DNA from: Coffea arabica
Lineage: Eukaryota; Streptophyta; Magnoliopsida; Gentianales; Rubiaceae
Reading direction: 5' to 3'
DNA length: 64,000 nt
NCBI RefSeq assembly: GCF_036785885.1
Contig: NC_092312.1
Location: 18,804,001 to 18,868,000 of the forward strand
In this document: positions 1 to 13,182 of the stretch, piece by piece
How positions within the stretch are numbered: position 1 is the first letter of the stretch
Layout: each line of letters opens with the position of its first letter
Notes under the pieces: generated by a model
What the model was told of the DNA's origin: nothing
Database searches by the model: none
The model's input: the letters and a program-made list of their open reading frames with translations, nothing else
Made by a program: the position numbers and the translations under genes

Positions 1-378
1 CACGACTGAGCATCCAAGACAACATTTTCACCATGTGAAAAGTTAAAACCCAAAACAAAAAATGGAATTTCCTTGTTCAAACTAAGCTATGTCTTCGAAT
101 TTGGCAAAAGTGGGAAGGGGGCCAAGCACTCAATTTCTAACATTGCCGCAACAAGGCAACAACTTTTGACCACAAGACTTGAACCTGAATTTTCCGTCAC
201 AATTCACCCCAACAATACAAGCTTGAATCTTTTCTTTTTCTGGGGGCCACAGGGGGAGGAAGTGCATAACAAAAGAAAATTTTGTTTCTTCTTGCCAACT
301 CTCTTTCATTATCTGTTCTTTTATTCCCCAGTTGTGTGTGTTTATGTGGTGGTGAATAGGAGGGTGTTGATCCATTAC

Positions 379-3300
379 CTGTGAAACTTGAACTATCAAT
401 AGAGTTGCAGCAGCAAGAAGAATAGATCCATCCATGATAAGAAATGCGACAACCCCAGGGTGTTCAAAAATAACGTGATGAATCCATGTTTCTCCCTGTA
501 GCACAAATACTGATGTCCAAATTCCTGCCATATCAAGACATTATTGTTATTCGTGAGTAAGTGAAGACATAAATGCTATCAAAGACTTATCCAACTTACT
601 TTGAAGAGCAACAGCAGCACCAATTAATGATGTCATCATCCCCAAACAGAGAAAAATGAAAAAGTCACGTTTATTCCTCTACAAAAACATCAGAAGAAAA
701 GAAATAGTGAAGCCAAGGATAACTATTCAGTATGTAACTGCAAAGTGTAAAACAACCTACAAGTATTGCCACCAATAGTAGCAAATTTTTAGATAATAAT
801 GTTAGAGAAAGTCCATATATGAAACCAAAGCCACATGAATTAACAGAGAGAGTTTGCAAATGCAAAGCAGGATTCAGTACATTTCAGCATCAACAGCATC
901 ATATATGAGAAAGATAGCAGCAGAAGACCAAACTGTATTTAATAACTTCTGTCGCAGAATCCCATCATAAGGCTATATTACAAAGGCAGGCAACCAGTGA
1001 AACATCTCATTCTGTGTAAAAGAATTGAAGTACGTCAAAAGGTGACTCCAACTTAAGATCTCTATCACGAAGCCACAAAAGAAGCTCATTCTCCCAGGAC
1101 AAATAGGGAAACACAGGGGCTTAATAAGAGTAAGAAACAAGCAGGAACCAACAAGTTGAACCAATATTGAATAACCGAGATTTCTTATGAAACTATGAAC
1201 AAACCTAAACAGACTGCAATATAGTTACTTCAATCAGCAAATAACACTAAGACCTACCTTGCCCACACAATTTGAGATCCAGGGACAGTGATGGTCAAAC
1301 TGTTCCACACAGTGTTTGCAAATTGGACAGTGCTTTGAGCGAACTGGTCTTATTATCTATACATAAACCAAAAAGAGAGATGACCCACATATTACTAAAT
1401 GTAAGATACAAAGGATTTTACATACTCTGCTTCAAAATTTAATTAATTAGCATAAAGAAAAGTTAGTTTACATATTTCTAGAGCATATTAAATTGGTAGC
1501 AGAATAACTTAATTATAAAACCTTGCAGGTAGGGCAGAGCTGAGACCAATTTCCAGTCCAAACTGAGGAACTGTTCAAATCAATGTTCAACAAAGGATCC
1601 TGCGAAAGTTAAATAACCTAATTAAGAATCAAAAGATGAAGACGGCCATACCAAAATCTAAAATTTGCAGAAAAAGAAGATCCAAGAAGGTGATAGGCAG
1701 AGAAACACAGAAGACCTCAAGTACCTCTGAGTCAAAATGACTATCCATCCCAGTCTTTATATAACCTGGATCTTTGCTGCAATTGAATCAGAAAGTGCCA
1801 TCAGACAACATGAAAAAAAATTATGCAGAAGATTATGTGCTAAGTATCATAAAATGAGGACCGATGCAACTAGCGATACCATGTTTGACATTTACAATAA
1901 ACAGAACAAACAAGAAGCCCCAGACAAGATGATCAATTGTTTCTGAAAAATTAAAGCTGAAATAGGAACTTCAAACACATAAAATAAGCAACTGCTGGTG
2001 ATGACACAAAATACTAGTTCCAAGCCAACCACAATCACTTTTTCAAAATAAAATCATGACAAAGCTACTGGGCCCCAGTCACAAACAGTGCTCTAAAAGA
2101 TCATAGCAAATCTTTCTGAGTCCTGGAATTGAACTTCAATAACTTCATCAAATTTGACAGATCTAACCTAGGACATGCTTTAGCTTATTTACTCAAAAAC
2201 TACCTGTAGATGCTTTAGTACAAAAGCAAATTTTGGGGACAATATGATTTCTTACTCACTAAATTGAGTTTTCTGTTCATACTTTGACAATATTTAAGTA
2301 TATTTGTATAGAAATCTAAATTATGATAATTTTAAATAGAAAAGCAATCATGTCTGCAAAAGTAAAAAAACTCTATTCTATAACTAAATGATTCACATTC
2401 AGCTGTGTTTCCAGATTCAGCAATACTGGAAACCTGCTAATTCACATTTTCCACCCATAACTTGTTTCTGTAAGCAGTCTATCACAGTTGATGACACTTA
2501 TCAGCTGGAAGTTAACTGCTAGACTAATCAAATGCATACACAAGTAATGAAAAGATAGATGCAAAAGAATGCAGTTCACACACAAAATGGCATTCAGATC
2601 AAAAGAAATCATAGCACAATATTCTGTATAGGGTGAAAAGATACATACCTGCTACAGCGGACAAACATTACCAGTGCTGCCACTGCCAGAGAAACACCAG
2701 TCCATCCCCAAAGTCCAACTACAGCAGTTACTTTTGTCATGTTTGAAGCTAGCACAAGTGTTTTGAAAAGATTAGCAAGGAAGCAATTCTAACTTGATAT
2801 ATGGAATAGTCTAAAATTTATAGATTGAATTACCAAAAATGACTGAATTCATGAAGAGAATGATGTTGAAAACTACAAGAGAGAACAGAATTGGAGCATA
2901 ACCAATATTTCCGTTCTTCCAAGGGAAAATTTTGTTCTGCCATCCCTTACTGTGTGCACGCAGAGCATCAGACTGCAACAAAAACAAATCAGATCATATC
3001 AAAAGCCTTCCTAAAGGTAAAACTGTCCTATTTTGATACTCGAGCAGAATAGATAAATTGTTTCAACTCACATGACAGGAAAGTCAAAGAAAAATCTCTA
3101 CTTGACAAGCAGAAGAATGCGCTATTTCAGTTATATGTGACACATACTAACTCTCCTAATTAGATTAGGATTTTTTGTCACTTTGTTTACTTTGTTACTT
3201 CTAAAATTCTAACTTTAGGATGCATAACTTTTACCATCTCACAATTTATATAATAGCCCCTTAGCTAAAGAACCAAAAAAATAAAAAAATAAAACAAGAA

Positions 3301-6140
3301 CCAAATATAGTTGAATTCAAACATGACAGCACTACCTGCCCTGCATACAAGAGAAGCATCACCAGCATAGCTGTCAATACTCCTAAAGTTTATCAAAAGA
3401 AATATGGATTTTAGTGTATTCTCATTCTCCCATCTTTTAAAATTGTTAAATATTTAAATGTGTATCATGAGCCAAGAACTACAGTAGGTGGAGTATGGAA
3501 AACTTTGCACGTTGAGCCACCATCAGATTTGAGTAAAACACTTCAGCAACTTGAAAGGCCTGAAACAGACAGTTTTGGGGGTAACAGCTACTAATCTTAT
3601 ATACAACTAGAAGTTATACCAATGCAAAGTTACCTACGAGGGAAAGACCAATATGTCGATGACCTTTGTCAAATGCAAGCTGTACAGGCGTAAACCCAGC
3701 CTTATCCTTCACTAGTAGTTCCTCCTTAGTGCCTGTGTGTAGGAGAATAGTACATGCTTCTGCATATCCTCTTAATGCAGCCCAATGCAGAGGGGTACAG
3801 CCTACATTTCAATGACAGATCAATTTGGCCAGAACGAGTTATATCAAATGAGATTACGGAAATAAGTGTCCAGTCAAGTAATGTATAAAGCATTGTGTCA
3901 CCCACAGTTGCCTTTAGTTCTTTGACTAATACAAAAAGTATCCGAGTGACATACATGTTTAAGTCAAAATGGATATTCACCACCCTAAGTGAATTTGCAC
4001 GATCAAATATCCTTGAGGAATTCAACAAAAGCCCTTGAGTCCCACTCACGTAAAGAACCTCTCTCTACCCTCCCTCTCCCCCTTCTTCCCCCACCCCCTG
4101 TTGCATCAGTCCTACTAACAATTCTTCTTCACTCCTCCTCCTCCTCGTGAAGGATGAACAGCCTCTGGCAGACTAGTTGTGGATTCAAAGAACCCATCAG
4201 GCATTTACCAAATGGAATATGTAATGTGCACTCACATACCCGTGTCTTGTCATGTCAACCTGTCTGCTTTCGGGTTTAACAACGAGCTGAGCAACAAAGA
4301 CTCCAAGGATAAACAGAACAAGCAAAAGTGCCACAATACAATATCAACGTACCTTCTTTATCCTGCCTCCCTTGGTATGCATCTCTAAATAGCAATAATC
4401 TGATTGTATCAGAATATCCCTTGTAAGCAGCCCTGAAAGAGGCCATTTAAGCAGGCATAGGCCCATTAGCAGAAGAGAAACTCAAGTTCAGGAAACTGGC
4501 ATCGTATGTCACTATTGAAATAATGATAATAATACCTAAACTAACTGAGAAAAAAAAAAGGCCAAGCAAAAGAGTAACTAATCCAACAACTGAATCACAG
4601 CATCACCCACAATATGATGGTCAAGTAAAAGAAAACTCCTGATCAATATCTTCAGCTAACAGAACAATACGCCTCTATGGATAAGCAGAGTTGCACATAA
4701 TCATTAAGTAAGCACTTCAGAATACATTTAAGTTGTACTTTCATTTACCATATTAGCTAGTATGGCAGACAGATGCATTTAGCAGACAAAAAACAACATC
4801 TGTCATTAAAACCGCTAATCCAGGTAACTCCAGATATTACAAGATTCGGATCACCCCTTTGCTCTTATTTGACAATAATAGATGACTAGATCGGTAGTTC
4901 TAGAACAAAAAATGAAAATTAGAAATAGCCCTGTTAATAGAATAAGAATGGGACCAGATTTCTCTATCTAGACTCATTTTACCGCTCAATGTGACAAAAA
5001 AAGCAAGAGAATGCAATAGCACACAATTTCAATTTTGACTTTCCATCTATATCTCATTGTTCCTCTTGTCTTCCAACTTTTCCACTCAATTCCTTTACCC
5101 AATTTCATTTAGATGCCCCATCTAGGTATTGAAAATTTTTGAACAAGTGGTATGCTGGAGGGATTTTACCCAAAGCAAAAAAGAAGAAAAAAGGAAGAGG
5201 GAAAAAAAAGGGGAAGAAGAAGATACAGATGCAGCAAACAAATATAACATACCAATGTAGGGGACTTCTTCCATCATTATCAGGCACATCAAATTCAGCA
5301 TAATACTTTGCAACAATGTGATTTAAGAATGCTGTTTGTCCATATTGAGCTGCTACATGAACTGCCTGCAATGTCAGTAGTTACTACTTTGAAATTAACT
5401 GCCAAGGTATTAGTTATCTGAATTAAATCAAAAGCAACCTTTAATTTTGGGTGCACAAAGTTCTGCCGAGTTCATACTTAAATTTTCTCCCCAAGAAAAA
5501 TTAAAAACTTCAAATAGAATGTGTTTTTACGTTCCGACAAATATCCAACTTGAATTGCATCTTACATGGAATAATGAACAATGACACTACTGAAAGTAAG
5601 TTTCAGCGGTAATTACTACATCATAAGAATATTCAACAAGCCAGCAAAACATTACCCGATAACCATTAACATCAACAGCCTCGACTCGCGCCCCGTTCTG
5701 CAACAGAACATCGGCAGCTGCAATTGATCCCCTGACAGCCGCCCAATGCAACGCCGTTTGTCCAGAATTGTCCGAAGCATTAACATCACCACCGCGCTTC
5801 AAGATGATCCAAATAATTCGATCTTGGAGCAAAATTGAGCCAATAAAAAAAAAAAAAAGAATCTTCGAACACTAATTAATTCCTAAAGAACAATTACCTG
5901 GATGATATATTGTGCTACATCAGCGAAATTATTCAGAGCAGCCCACTGGAGAGCGTAGTAGCCGTTGCCGTCGGGTTGGGAGACAGAAACGCCGTCGTTT
6001 TCGACGAAATTTCGAAGTTTGTCGAAGTCGCCGTAGGCGGAAGCGGAGAAAATGTCAACAATGGCAACCTGGGTAGGGTTTTGACAAGCGTTCTTCTGAT
6101 CGTTGGAGTCGGATACCATTTCGATCTCGGATGACGCCAT
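379..6140 (-). CDS. PAT23: Ankyrin-repeat DHHC protein S-acyltransferase, PAT23-like (3' end outside window)
   Basis: Transfers palmitate-type acyl groups to cysteines of membrane-associated proteins, probably at an endomembrane. Twelve coding exons join in phase (high to low): 6140-5898, 5796-5656, 5365-5253, 4432-4353, 3801-3638, 2972-2834, 2748-2649, 1776-1725, 1599-1522, 1356-1258, 678-600, 524-379. They give 478 residues; the last roughly 50 should lie left of base 1. Residues about 25-245 are ankyrin repeats (for example [12 protein letters not shown] and GRSPLHWAAYKG). Two hydrophobic segments follow at about 272-293 and 303-325. The Cys-rich domain, about 360-405, contains CPTCK, CPICKHC and the catalytic DHHC at 391-394. 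Two more membrane segments lie in the last two exons. The start MASSEIEMV is preferred over an in-frame ATG 15 bases upstream because plant relatives begin similarly. Wording of the ankyrin region fits PAT23 better than TIP1/PAT24; that is from memory. Confidence 0.93.
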
Positions 6141-8409
6141 TTTCAGATCAATCATAACATGCCAGTAGTATACTACTATTAGAGCTTCTCTTGACAGAAG
6201 TAATTAATTTCGGGGGTTTAGGGCTTAGGGTTTATATATAATGATTCGATGGGCGGGATTTTCCGTTTCAATTATCAGGTGCTTAAGCGCTTTCCGCCAG
6301 CTTTTAGCTTTAGCAAGATTACTTACCAGAGAAGTCCAGACTTCAGACTTTGACTCGCGCGGCTGAAAATTTCCAATCAGGGACTCTACAAAAAGATATT
6401 TGCGCAACCGGCGACACAATCTTTGGATATTCATCTACTTCCCATTTAAGTTTTGTACTCCATGTTAAGTGCCCATTCAACACAATCAGTTCTAGTTTAC
6501 CTAATATATTTGCAATTATTCTGGTCCAATTACCATCTAGTGTAAATATCTGGCAAAAAATATTTCCACTCTCAATATTTTTATTTGGAATTTAAGATAT
6601 CCTGTATATTGTTCGCATGCTGCATTCAAATAAAAAATCTTATGCAATTTAATACATATTGTTGTATGAATCTTGTCGTTGATAGAAGATTAATTGTGAT
6701 TAAATATTATAATATGGCCAATAAATGTGTAGAGGTAGTAAGTTGTAATGTAAGTCTAGAATATGAAATCACCAAATGTTGTTTTATTATATTGTGTCAC
6801 AAAAAATATGAAATCATCAAAAGTCGTTCTTTTTTTTTTTTTTTTTGTTTCCTTGACATTTCTCACCTCTCAAATGTGACGTAGTTATTTCTTTATTCTT
6901 CGATATATTTTACACTATACTTGCCTCCAAATTTCAAATAGTAACTTGTCCGGATCAAGGGTCTCTTAAGTTGAACTTTGTAATTTTTATGACTTTTGAT
7001 ATAAATTCAAATAACCTTAGTGTAGTTATAATTTTCATACTACTAATTTAATTGAATGAGCCGAGAAATTTGCTTTTATACAAAAATGGGGACATGTTAA
7101 TTATAATTACATGTATCGTGCAAAATTAGAGACAATACTACAACTTGAGAGGTACAGGCTATATAATTGGAGCTTGCATTATCTCCGATGATATGATATG
7201 AAAGTGTCAATCACAACCTTTTTATATTGATTCGTCCAAACTCGCTCATTAATAAATGGATCCGAGAATGCAACACAGTTTGAATGAATTTTAACTTTAC
7301 ATGAGTAACTCAGTTAGATTCATTTAATTAGTAGATAATGGGTTAACTCATTTAACCCATTTAAAAGTAATTACACATTCAAAATCAATATTTGGTGAGT
7401 ATTAAGGGGATATATTTGAATTTCTTATTAATAAATCACAATAAAATGTCATTGGAAAGAATTAAAAAAAAAGAATTTCAAACAGGTCATAAACTCATGC
7501 ACATTTATGCCTATTTAGTATAAATGGATCAATTTAATTATACCATCGCCCAATTATAATCCGTCCAAACCATTCTGACTCCGCTGAATGTTAAGCTATC
7601 TATAACTATGCACAAAAATTACTATAACAACTTACATTTTTTCAACCGTCGAGATAATTGAAAATTTTCAACAAAGTTAAATTAACACTCGAAAGTAATC
7701 GACGTCAAGGTACTAAACACAATCTAAGGTACTATAACAACTTACAGCACCTTGCAAAATGTTTCGAAATTAAACCAACACAGAAGGACGAGAGGGAAGT
7801 GAGGTGAACTGTTGAGAACTGTTCCGATAAGTATATGGCAGTTGCAATTATCAATGTAGCCAATTTGGGAGTTTATGTTAGAAAAGAAAACATGGGAAAT
7901 GTTAAGTTATGGAAGACAAAAAAAAAAAAAAAAGAAGAGGAGATTTTAACGTTGTTGTCTGGAAGTTAAGGTAAAAAAATGGATGACTTCGGATATATGT
8001 ATTAATAAAAAATTGTTCAATACACATTTGAGTACAAAATTAGTATTTAAACAAATTTTATTCGACAATCTCAGCTTCTCCTTTACTTTCCAGCCATATC
8101 GGGCAGAAAACTTTGACAAGCAAAGTAGTAGGAGTTCATCCCTTCAAATCATATGCTTTCCGCTCTTTTTCTGCCGCTCAAAGACTGCCAAACGTTAGAA
8201 AGACGCCTTTTTTGTCACCTTCTTTTCTTTTTTCGTCAAATCACAGCTCCCAAACTAGCTATAGCGACAAATCAAACATCACAATCATCTCGTCACCACA
8301 TGATTCTAATGTTGGAAATTTCATTAGCAAGCAAGCAAATTTTAAGCAACCAAGAGGAAAATGAAAAATTTTATACAAGCAACAGCGAGCTAATGCAATA
8401 TTGTTAGGA
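6141..8409. other. Intergenic region between PAT23-like and the left pyrophosphatase gene
   Basis: AT-rich sequence with homopolymer runs (T-run near 6830-6846, A-run near 7919-7933). It must hold the promoters of the divergent PAT23-like and pyrophosphatase genes. Short open frames here have no recognisable protein content. No confident TATA box, repeat or RNA gene was found. The sequence from about 8110 to 8409 is probably 5' UTR of the pyrophosphatase copy. Confidence 0.5.
6213..6241 (-). promoter_or_regulatory. TATA box overlapping telo-box motifs upstream of the PAT23-like gene
   Basis: Read on the minus strand, TATATATAAA (6240-6231) runs directly into AAACCCTAA (6233-6225), followed by a second AAACCC at about 6218-6213. 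AAACCCTAA is the plant telo-box, often found near the transcription start of housekeeping and translation-related genes. The position, about 75-100 bases before the ATG at 6140, suits a core promoter. The role is inferred. Confidence 0.55.
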
Positions 8410-11400
8410 ATGGTAGCTGCCGGAGTTATGGTGTCATTGATACCAGGGATCGGCTCCACTTTGCCATTAACGAAGAGCCCATTTTTCAGGCGATCGAGTA
8501 CTATCAGCCTCCGCTTCATCAGCGAAAACACCAAGCGACTTGAGCAGCAGGGGCACGCCATTCGCTGTAATTTTAACCACCCTGGTTACCAGATCCAAGA
8601 AGAAGGCCAGGTTGATAGCCATGATTACAGAGTCTTCTTGCTTGATAATACTGGCAAAAAGGTATACAAAAAATAATAGGGGAAAAAAAATCAAATTCTT
8701 CGTATGTTATTTGACCATGATCTGACGATATTGTGTCAGAAAATGTTAAACCAACTCACTGAACTAAAGAGATAACTGACTCAGTGAAGTGAGAGAATGG
8801 ATAAATTGGGTTCTTCTGTCAACGTTTCAGTTTCAATTATTTCATTAGATGAACTTTGCTCAGTTTTGGAAACGTGTTAAAAGGGGTGAGGAATCCTGCT
8901 GCTTAGAATCTGCTCTTTGTTTTAAAACAAAACAAAGACCCTTTAAATACTGAGCTATATTCGGTCCAGGAAATGCTCGAATTTGATGTTGGTGATTGGC
9001 TAAGAAAGTGTGCAATAGATTAATGTACTTCATTTTGTCTCTAACACCTCAAAAGCAATTATGATCTTATATTACATTTGTGTGAATGGTGTAGCTACAT
9101 GGAAGATGAACTTGTGACTTGTGTCTCATACTGTCTATCTTCTCGTCTGATTCCTGCTTCTTTTTTTTTTTTTTTTGAAACAGTGTTTATTACATGTGCA
9201 GATTTCGCCTTGGCATGATATACCCCTACACGTTGGCAACGGCGTGTTCAATTTTGTTGCTGAAATTTCTAAAGATTCAAACTTGAGAATGGAGCTTGCC
9301 ACCGATGAACTATACACCCCTCTCAAACAAGATAAAATAAGGGGTAGAATTCGGTAATGCGTGCAAGGATGCTTTAACTGTTGTCTTCATGCTAAGTGTA
9401 TTCTCTCCGTTAGGCATGCTAGGAAGTTTCTAAAATTTGCATATCTTTTGGTTTTTGTATCTTAAGTCATATTGACATAGCATATAAATATCTGTTTGCC
9501 AGCTTCATGCTAACAGTAATTCTTAGCAAATTTGTTTTCCTCAAGAGATGCTTAATGAATGTAATGAAAATGATACAGTTAGGCTACAGGGATTACTAAC
9601 TTGAGCTTTCAATCAAGGAAATGATTATAGCATTTTTGCCTCTAAGGTTTTTCTACAACTTCACCTTTCGGCTGCTAGCTTTCTCCGTCTTCTGGGAGAG
9701 CTACTTTCTCATTGTTGAAACCAGCTAGTCAGATAAGTGAATTCAACCATATTTTATAGGCAATCGTGTCATTAAGGCTGGCAAGCATTAAGCAGTTGAC
9801 TATCAACTTTAGTTTACACAAAGGAATATAAGCATGGTGTGGTTGGAAAACAGTATCAATGGCTGATCTATTGCAGATATCTTATCTATGTCAATGATAG
9901 TTGGATTTGGCACTTAAAAGGAATCTAAATTAAAAATTTTGTAATTTCCCGAGTATTTTTACAAAATGCATATGTAATAATACCAAGTGTCTTAATAGGA
10001 GATAAGAAGGCCTGAACATAGACAAGATTGTTTATCGGGCCTTTAGGTGAACGTTTTATGTTTTGGTTAAAGTTTTTGTGGGAACATTGTGTAATTCATT
10101 GCAAAATGTATCTTCTTCTTGTTTCTTTTTCAGCATTAGTTACCATCATATAATTGTCTTAGATGCAATATGAAGTGGAATTATGGATTGCTTCCTCAAA
10201 CTTGGGAAGATCCTTCATCTGCAAATCCAGAAGTTGATGGCGCATTTGGAGATAATGATCCTGGTAAACATCTATCTATTCTTATCTTGTGATCAACGTT
10301 TCTACTGAAATAATGTGTCTTTTCCTACTGCTCCAACCAAAAGGAATAACAGTTTTATAGAAAGCATATTTATTTCATACATCTGAGAGTCCCTTCATTT
10401 TGCAGTTGATGTTGTTGAGATTGGGAGCACCTGTGCCAAGGTTGGTGAGGTTTTGAGAGTCAAGCCACTAGCTACTCTTGCACTGATTGATGAGGGTCAA
10501 CTTGATTGGAAAATAATAGCTGTTTCCCTGGATGATCCAAGATGTTCTCTCGTTGATGATGTTCATGACATTGAAAAATATTTTCCGGTATGTTTAGGTT
10601 CAATGAAGCTCACATTTTTGCTTTACAGCTTCTTTTTTCTGTATTCCATTCATCTGCAGATAATAATGTTCTGTTTTTTGGCTTATTCTGTCAGGACAAT
10701 TTCTCATAATGGTATTAAAAGATGTAGGACTCCCACCGCATCTCAGTATAAAGTTTCTTTTCAATTTAACAGCATGAATGTCATTTTGGAGGCCTAGTTT
10801 CTGGGTGTTTTAAAAAGTGGTGATTTGGTAATCTAATGAGGGCTACCTAATAATCTGGCCATGAATCGCTTTTTAGTATGAGATAATTCAACCTGGGCTT
10901 CACATTGTTCTTCTAGACATCTGTAAGCATGCAAAAGAAAGCATGATTAATTAGGTTAAGAATTTATAATTGGATGAATGATCACATTAACTTGACAATC
11001 CATGATAAAGTATGTAAAATATGTGATCTATTGAAGACAAAAGCAGCAGGCAAAGAATTAATCTGCTAAAGAGAAGTTCATATTTGGTAAAAATGTCTCT
11101 TACCGACAAGGCTGATTGGCTGGCTCCCACCTGGAATAACCTTCTTTATAATCTTTTGCAAATTGATTGATCTATTTCATGATAATACATTTCTCTGGTC
11201 CAAGACTAAGCATACATTTCCTTCAGGCCACCCTAACTGCGATCAGCGAGTTTTTTAGAGACTATAAGGTCTATGATGGAATACCTGGCAACAAGTTTGG
11301 TCTAGGAAACAAGCCAGCAAACAAGGTACACGGTCAATAATGCAAGATCCGGATTTGTCTTTTACTGAATGGATGAGTTAAAAGATATTCCATTTTCCTG

Positions 11401-12618
11401 ATTCTGGAAATGTCCTTTCATAAAAGGTTTGATTTCTTGTGAATCAGTCATACAACCCATATTCTGCTTATTATATACCCTTATCATAAATGCTCTATGG
11501 CTTTTTGTTTTTGGTCTGCATCAATGTCTCAAGCTGCCCGAGTTCATAGAGTGCTAAAACTCAGGTTATCAATCATTTATATATGGATCACCAAACTCTA
11601 GTAATCTATTAAAGTTTGTCAGTAATCTCAAGCAAGATATTATGGTACAACCTGGAAACTTCCATTCCAACTTATAATTAGGCTAATGCATTTGTTTCTA
11701 AAAGTCCATTTAGTGGCAGCCCTTTGTTGAAAATGCCTGCTAACAGAGAGGGAGAAAAAATTCCCTTACCATGTCATTGCCTACTGAATGTAGGTTGGGA
11801 AGAAGGGGTAAAGGAAGGGAGTGTCTTACTGTAGGTTTGAGACAAGGAGGGAGGGTTAGAACAGCCACACAATGCTATGTCGAGGGTAATTTCTCTTAAC
11901 ATTTTGGGGCGGAATTTGTACTCTTTTGCTGTTGTGAATACTTCATTGGCAATTTCTCTTCTTATACTTATGTTCTTGAGACAAAAGAAAAGTTACTTGG
12001 AAGAGAGATTATAACCCGCACACATTCTTTTTTCGAGGTCAGAGGAAGGTGATACTTAGCCCCCCCGGGGGTGGGGGTTCCCTGGTTGTACTTTTGCTCT
12101 CAAATATGTTTTCGTTTCTAAATTCATATGAGCATAATGGGGATAACTGCTAATTGGATGGCCATCGGGGTGGCTAACTACTTGATTGTGTATCAGTCTA
12201 CCCGTTCTCTTGACTTCCCTCTTGCACCTCCTTTTGGCTTTTGACCTCCCCATTATCCTATCCTCCAATGGAGACGAGATGACTGATGAGAGGAAAGAAG
12301 CACATCCACCTATTGAAGTCTTTTATGATGAATGAAAAGGCTACGAGAGCAAAGAAAACAGAAATTGGGGGACGGAAGAAGTGGAAGACAGGAGAAGTAA
12401 TCAATTTTCATGCAGACATTTAAAGCTGTTTATTGTTTGCATACGTCTTTGTTTCTTTCTCTACTTTAGCTCTTAAATATTATGTCCTCCTTGTGGTTTT
12501 GAAGAATCTAATGATTTTTGGACAGGATTACGCTGTCAAGGTTATCAGGGAAACCAATGAAGCTTGGACTAAACTTGTCACAAGGTCTATCTCGGCGGGT
12601 GAGCTCTCCCTTGCATAG
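8410..12618 (+). CDS. Soluble inorganic pyrophosphatase, diverged tandem copy of PPA6
   Basis: Six exons join in phase: 8410-8661, 9202-9353, 10163-10263, 10406-10587, 11227-11325, 12526-12618, giving 292 residues. Exon sizes 252, 152, 101, 182, 99 and 93 match the right-hand copy exactly except exon 2, which is 9 bp shorter. ATG 8410 is chosen because it makes exon 1 exactly as long as the right copy's. The first ~50 residues are rich in Ser, Thr and Arg, like a transit peptide. Family motifs kept: [28 protein letters not shown] and FRDYK, so the three metal-binding Asp and the late Tyr-Lys are present. Two oddities: R-M-E replaces K-M-E at residue 113 (yeast Lys56), and the YYP step after the conserved Arg135 is lost, giving [12 protein letters not shown]. 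Splice sites are canonical and there is no internal stop. It could be a working isoform, a weakened enzyme or a gene in early decay; the sequence cannot decide. Confidence 0.88.
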
Positions 12619-13059
12619 ACGTAATTATTGAGCGTTTGCGCTATTATTGTGTCTCGTATCCTTGGCAAAAACAGAAATGACCTGAAATCTCCCACTGGAT
12701 TCTTTTTCTGTAACAAATGTTGATGATGATAATAAGCTTGTCAGTCATGACAAAACCTGGTGTTTTAGCAAATATGATTGATTGCACGCAAGAGCTCTCA
12801 AATCATTTGCTGAATCACATGGCGAAGGCGCGCGCGCGCACACGTACACACACATATATTTAAGGGCGGATCCCGTTTCGTCTTTAGAAATGATTTGTCC
12901 AACACTTGACAGGTCAAGAATTCATCACTTGGACCTTGCTCAACGCTTCCTCCGCCTGCTCTTGAAATCGTAAATGTCACAAATGACTTTGTGCCGTGCG
13001 TCCCAATCAACAGAGCGGTACACTTATGAAACAAAAGTTACCTCCACCACCTGCATCAA

Positions 13060-13168
13060 CCAGGATGGCCGCGACGTTTGTCAACATTTTCTACGACGTT
13101 TTTTCCGTGAAGGAGAGCCTTTAGGAAAGTCGACGGCTGCTACTTTTGAGCTCTGAAGAGGATGACAT
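13060..13168 (-). pseudogene. Possible broken gene start in a GC-rich block
   Basis: The minus strand from ATG 13168 reads MSSSSELKSSSRRLS, then a stop. The same frame continues as RLSFTEKTS, a second stop, and then KMLTNVAAILVDAGGGG. The block is richer in CG than the AT-rich sequence around it and carries codon-like order across both stops, so it may be the relic of a small Ser-rich protein gene. I do not recognise the family. Chance is a real alternative. Confidence 0.25.
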
Positions 13169-13182
13169 CGTCCGTCCCTAGG

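Noticed and set aside
3481-3565. Possible extra exon of the PAT23-like gene after a TTTCAG acceptor
   Set aside because: It hits a stop or fails to match the family in every phase. Using donor GTAGGT at 3637 joins exon 5 directly to the exon at 2972 in phase.
8410-12618. Left pyrophosphatase copy as a pseudogene
   Set aside because: No stop, frameshift or broken splice site was found, and the 9-bp loss keeps frame. Called as a gene with doubts about activity.
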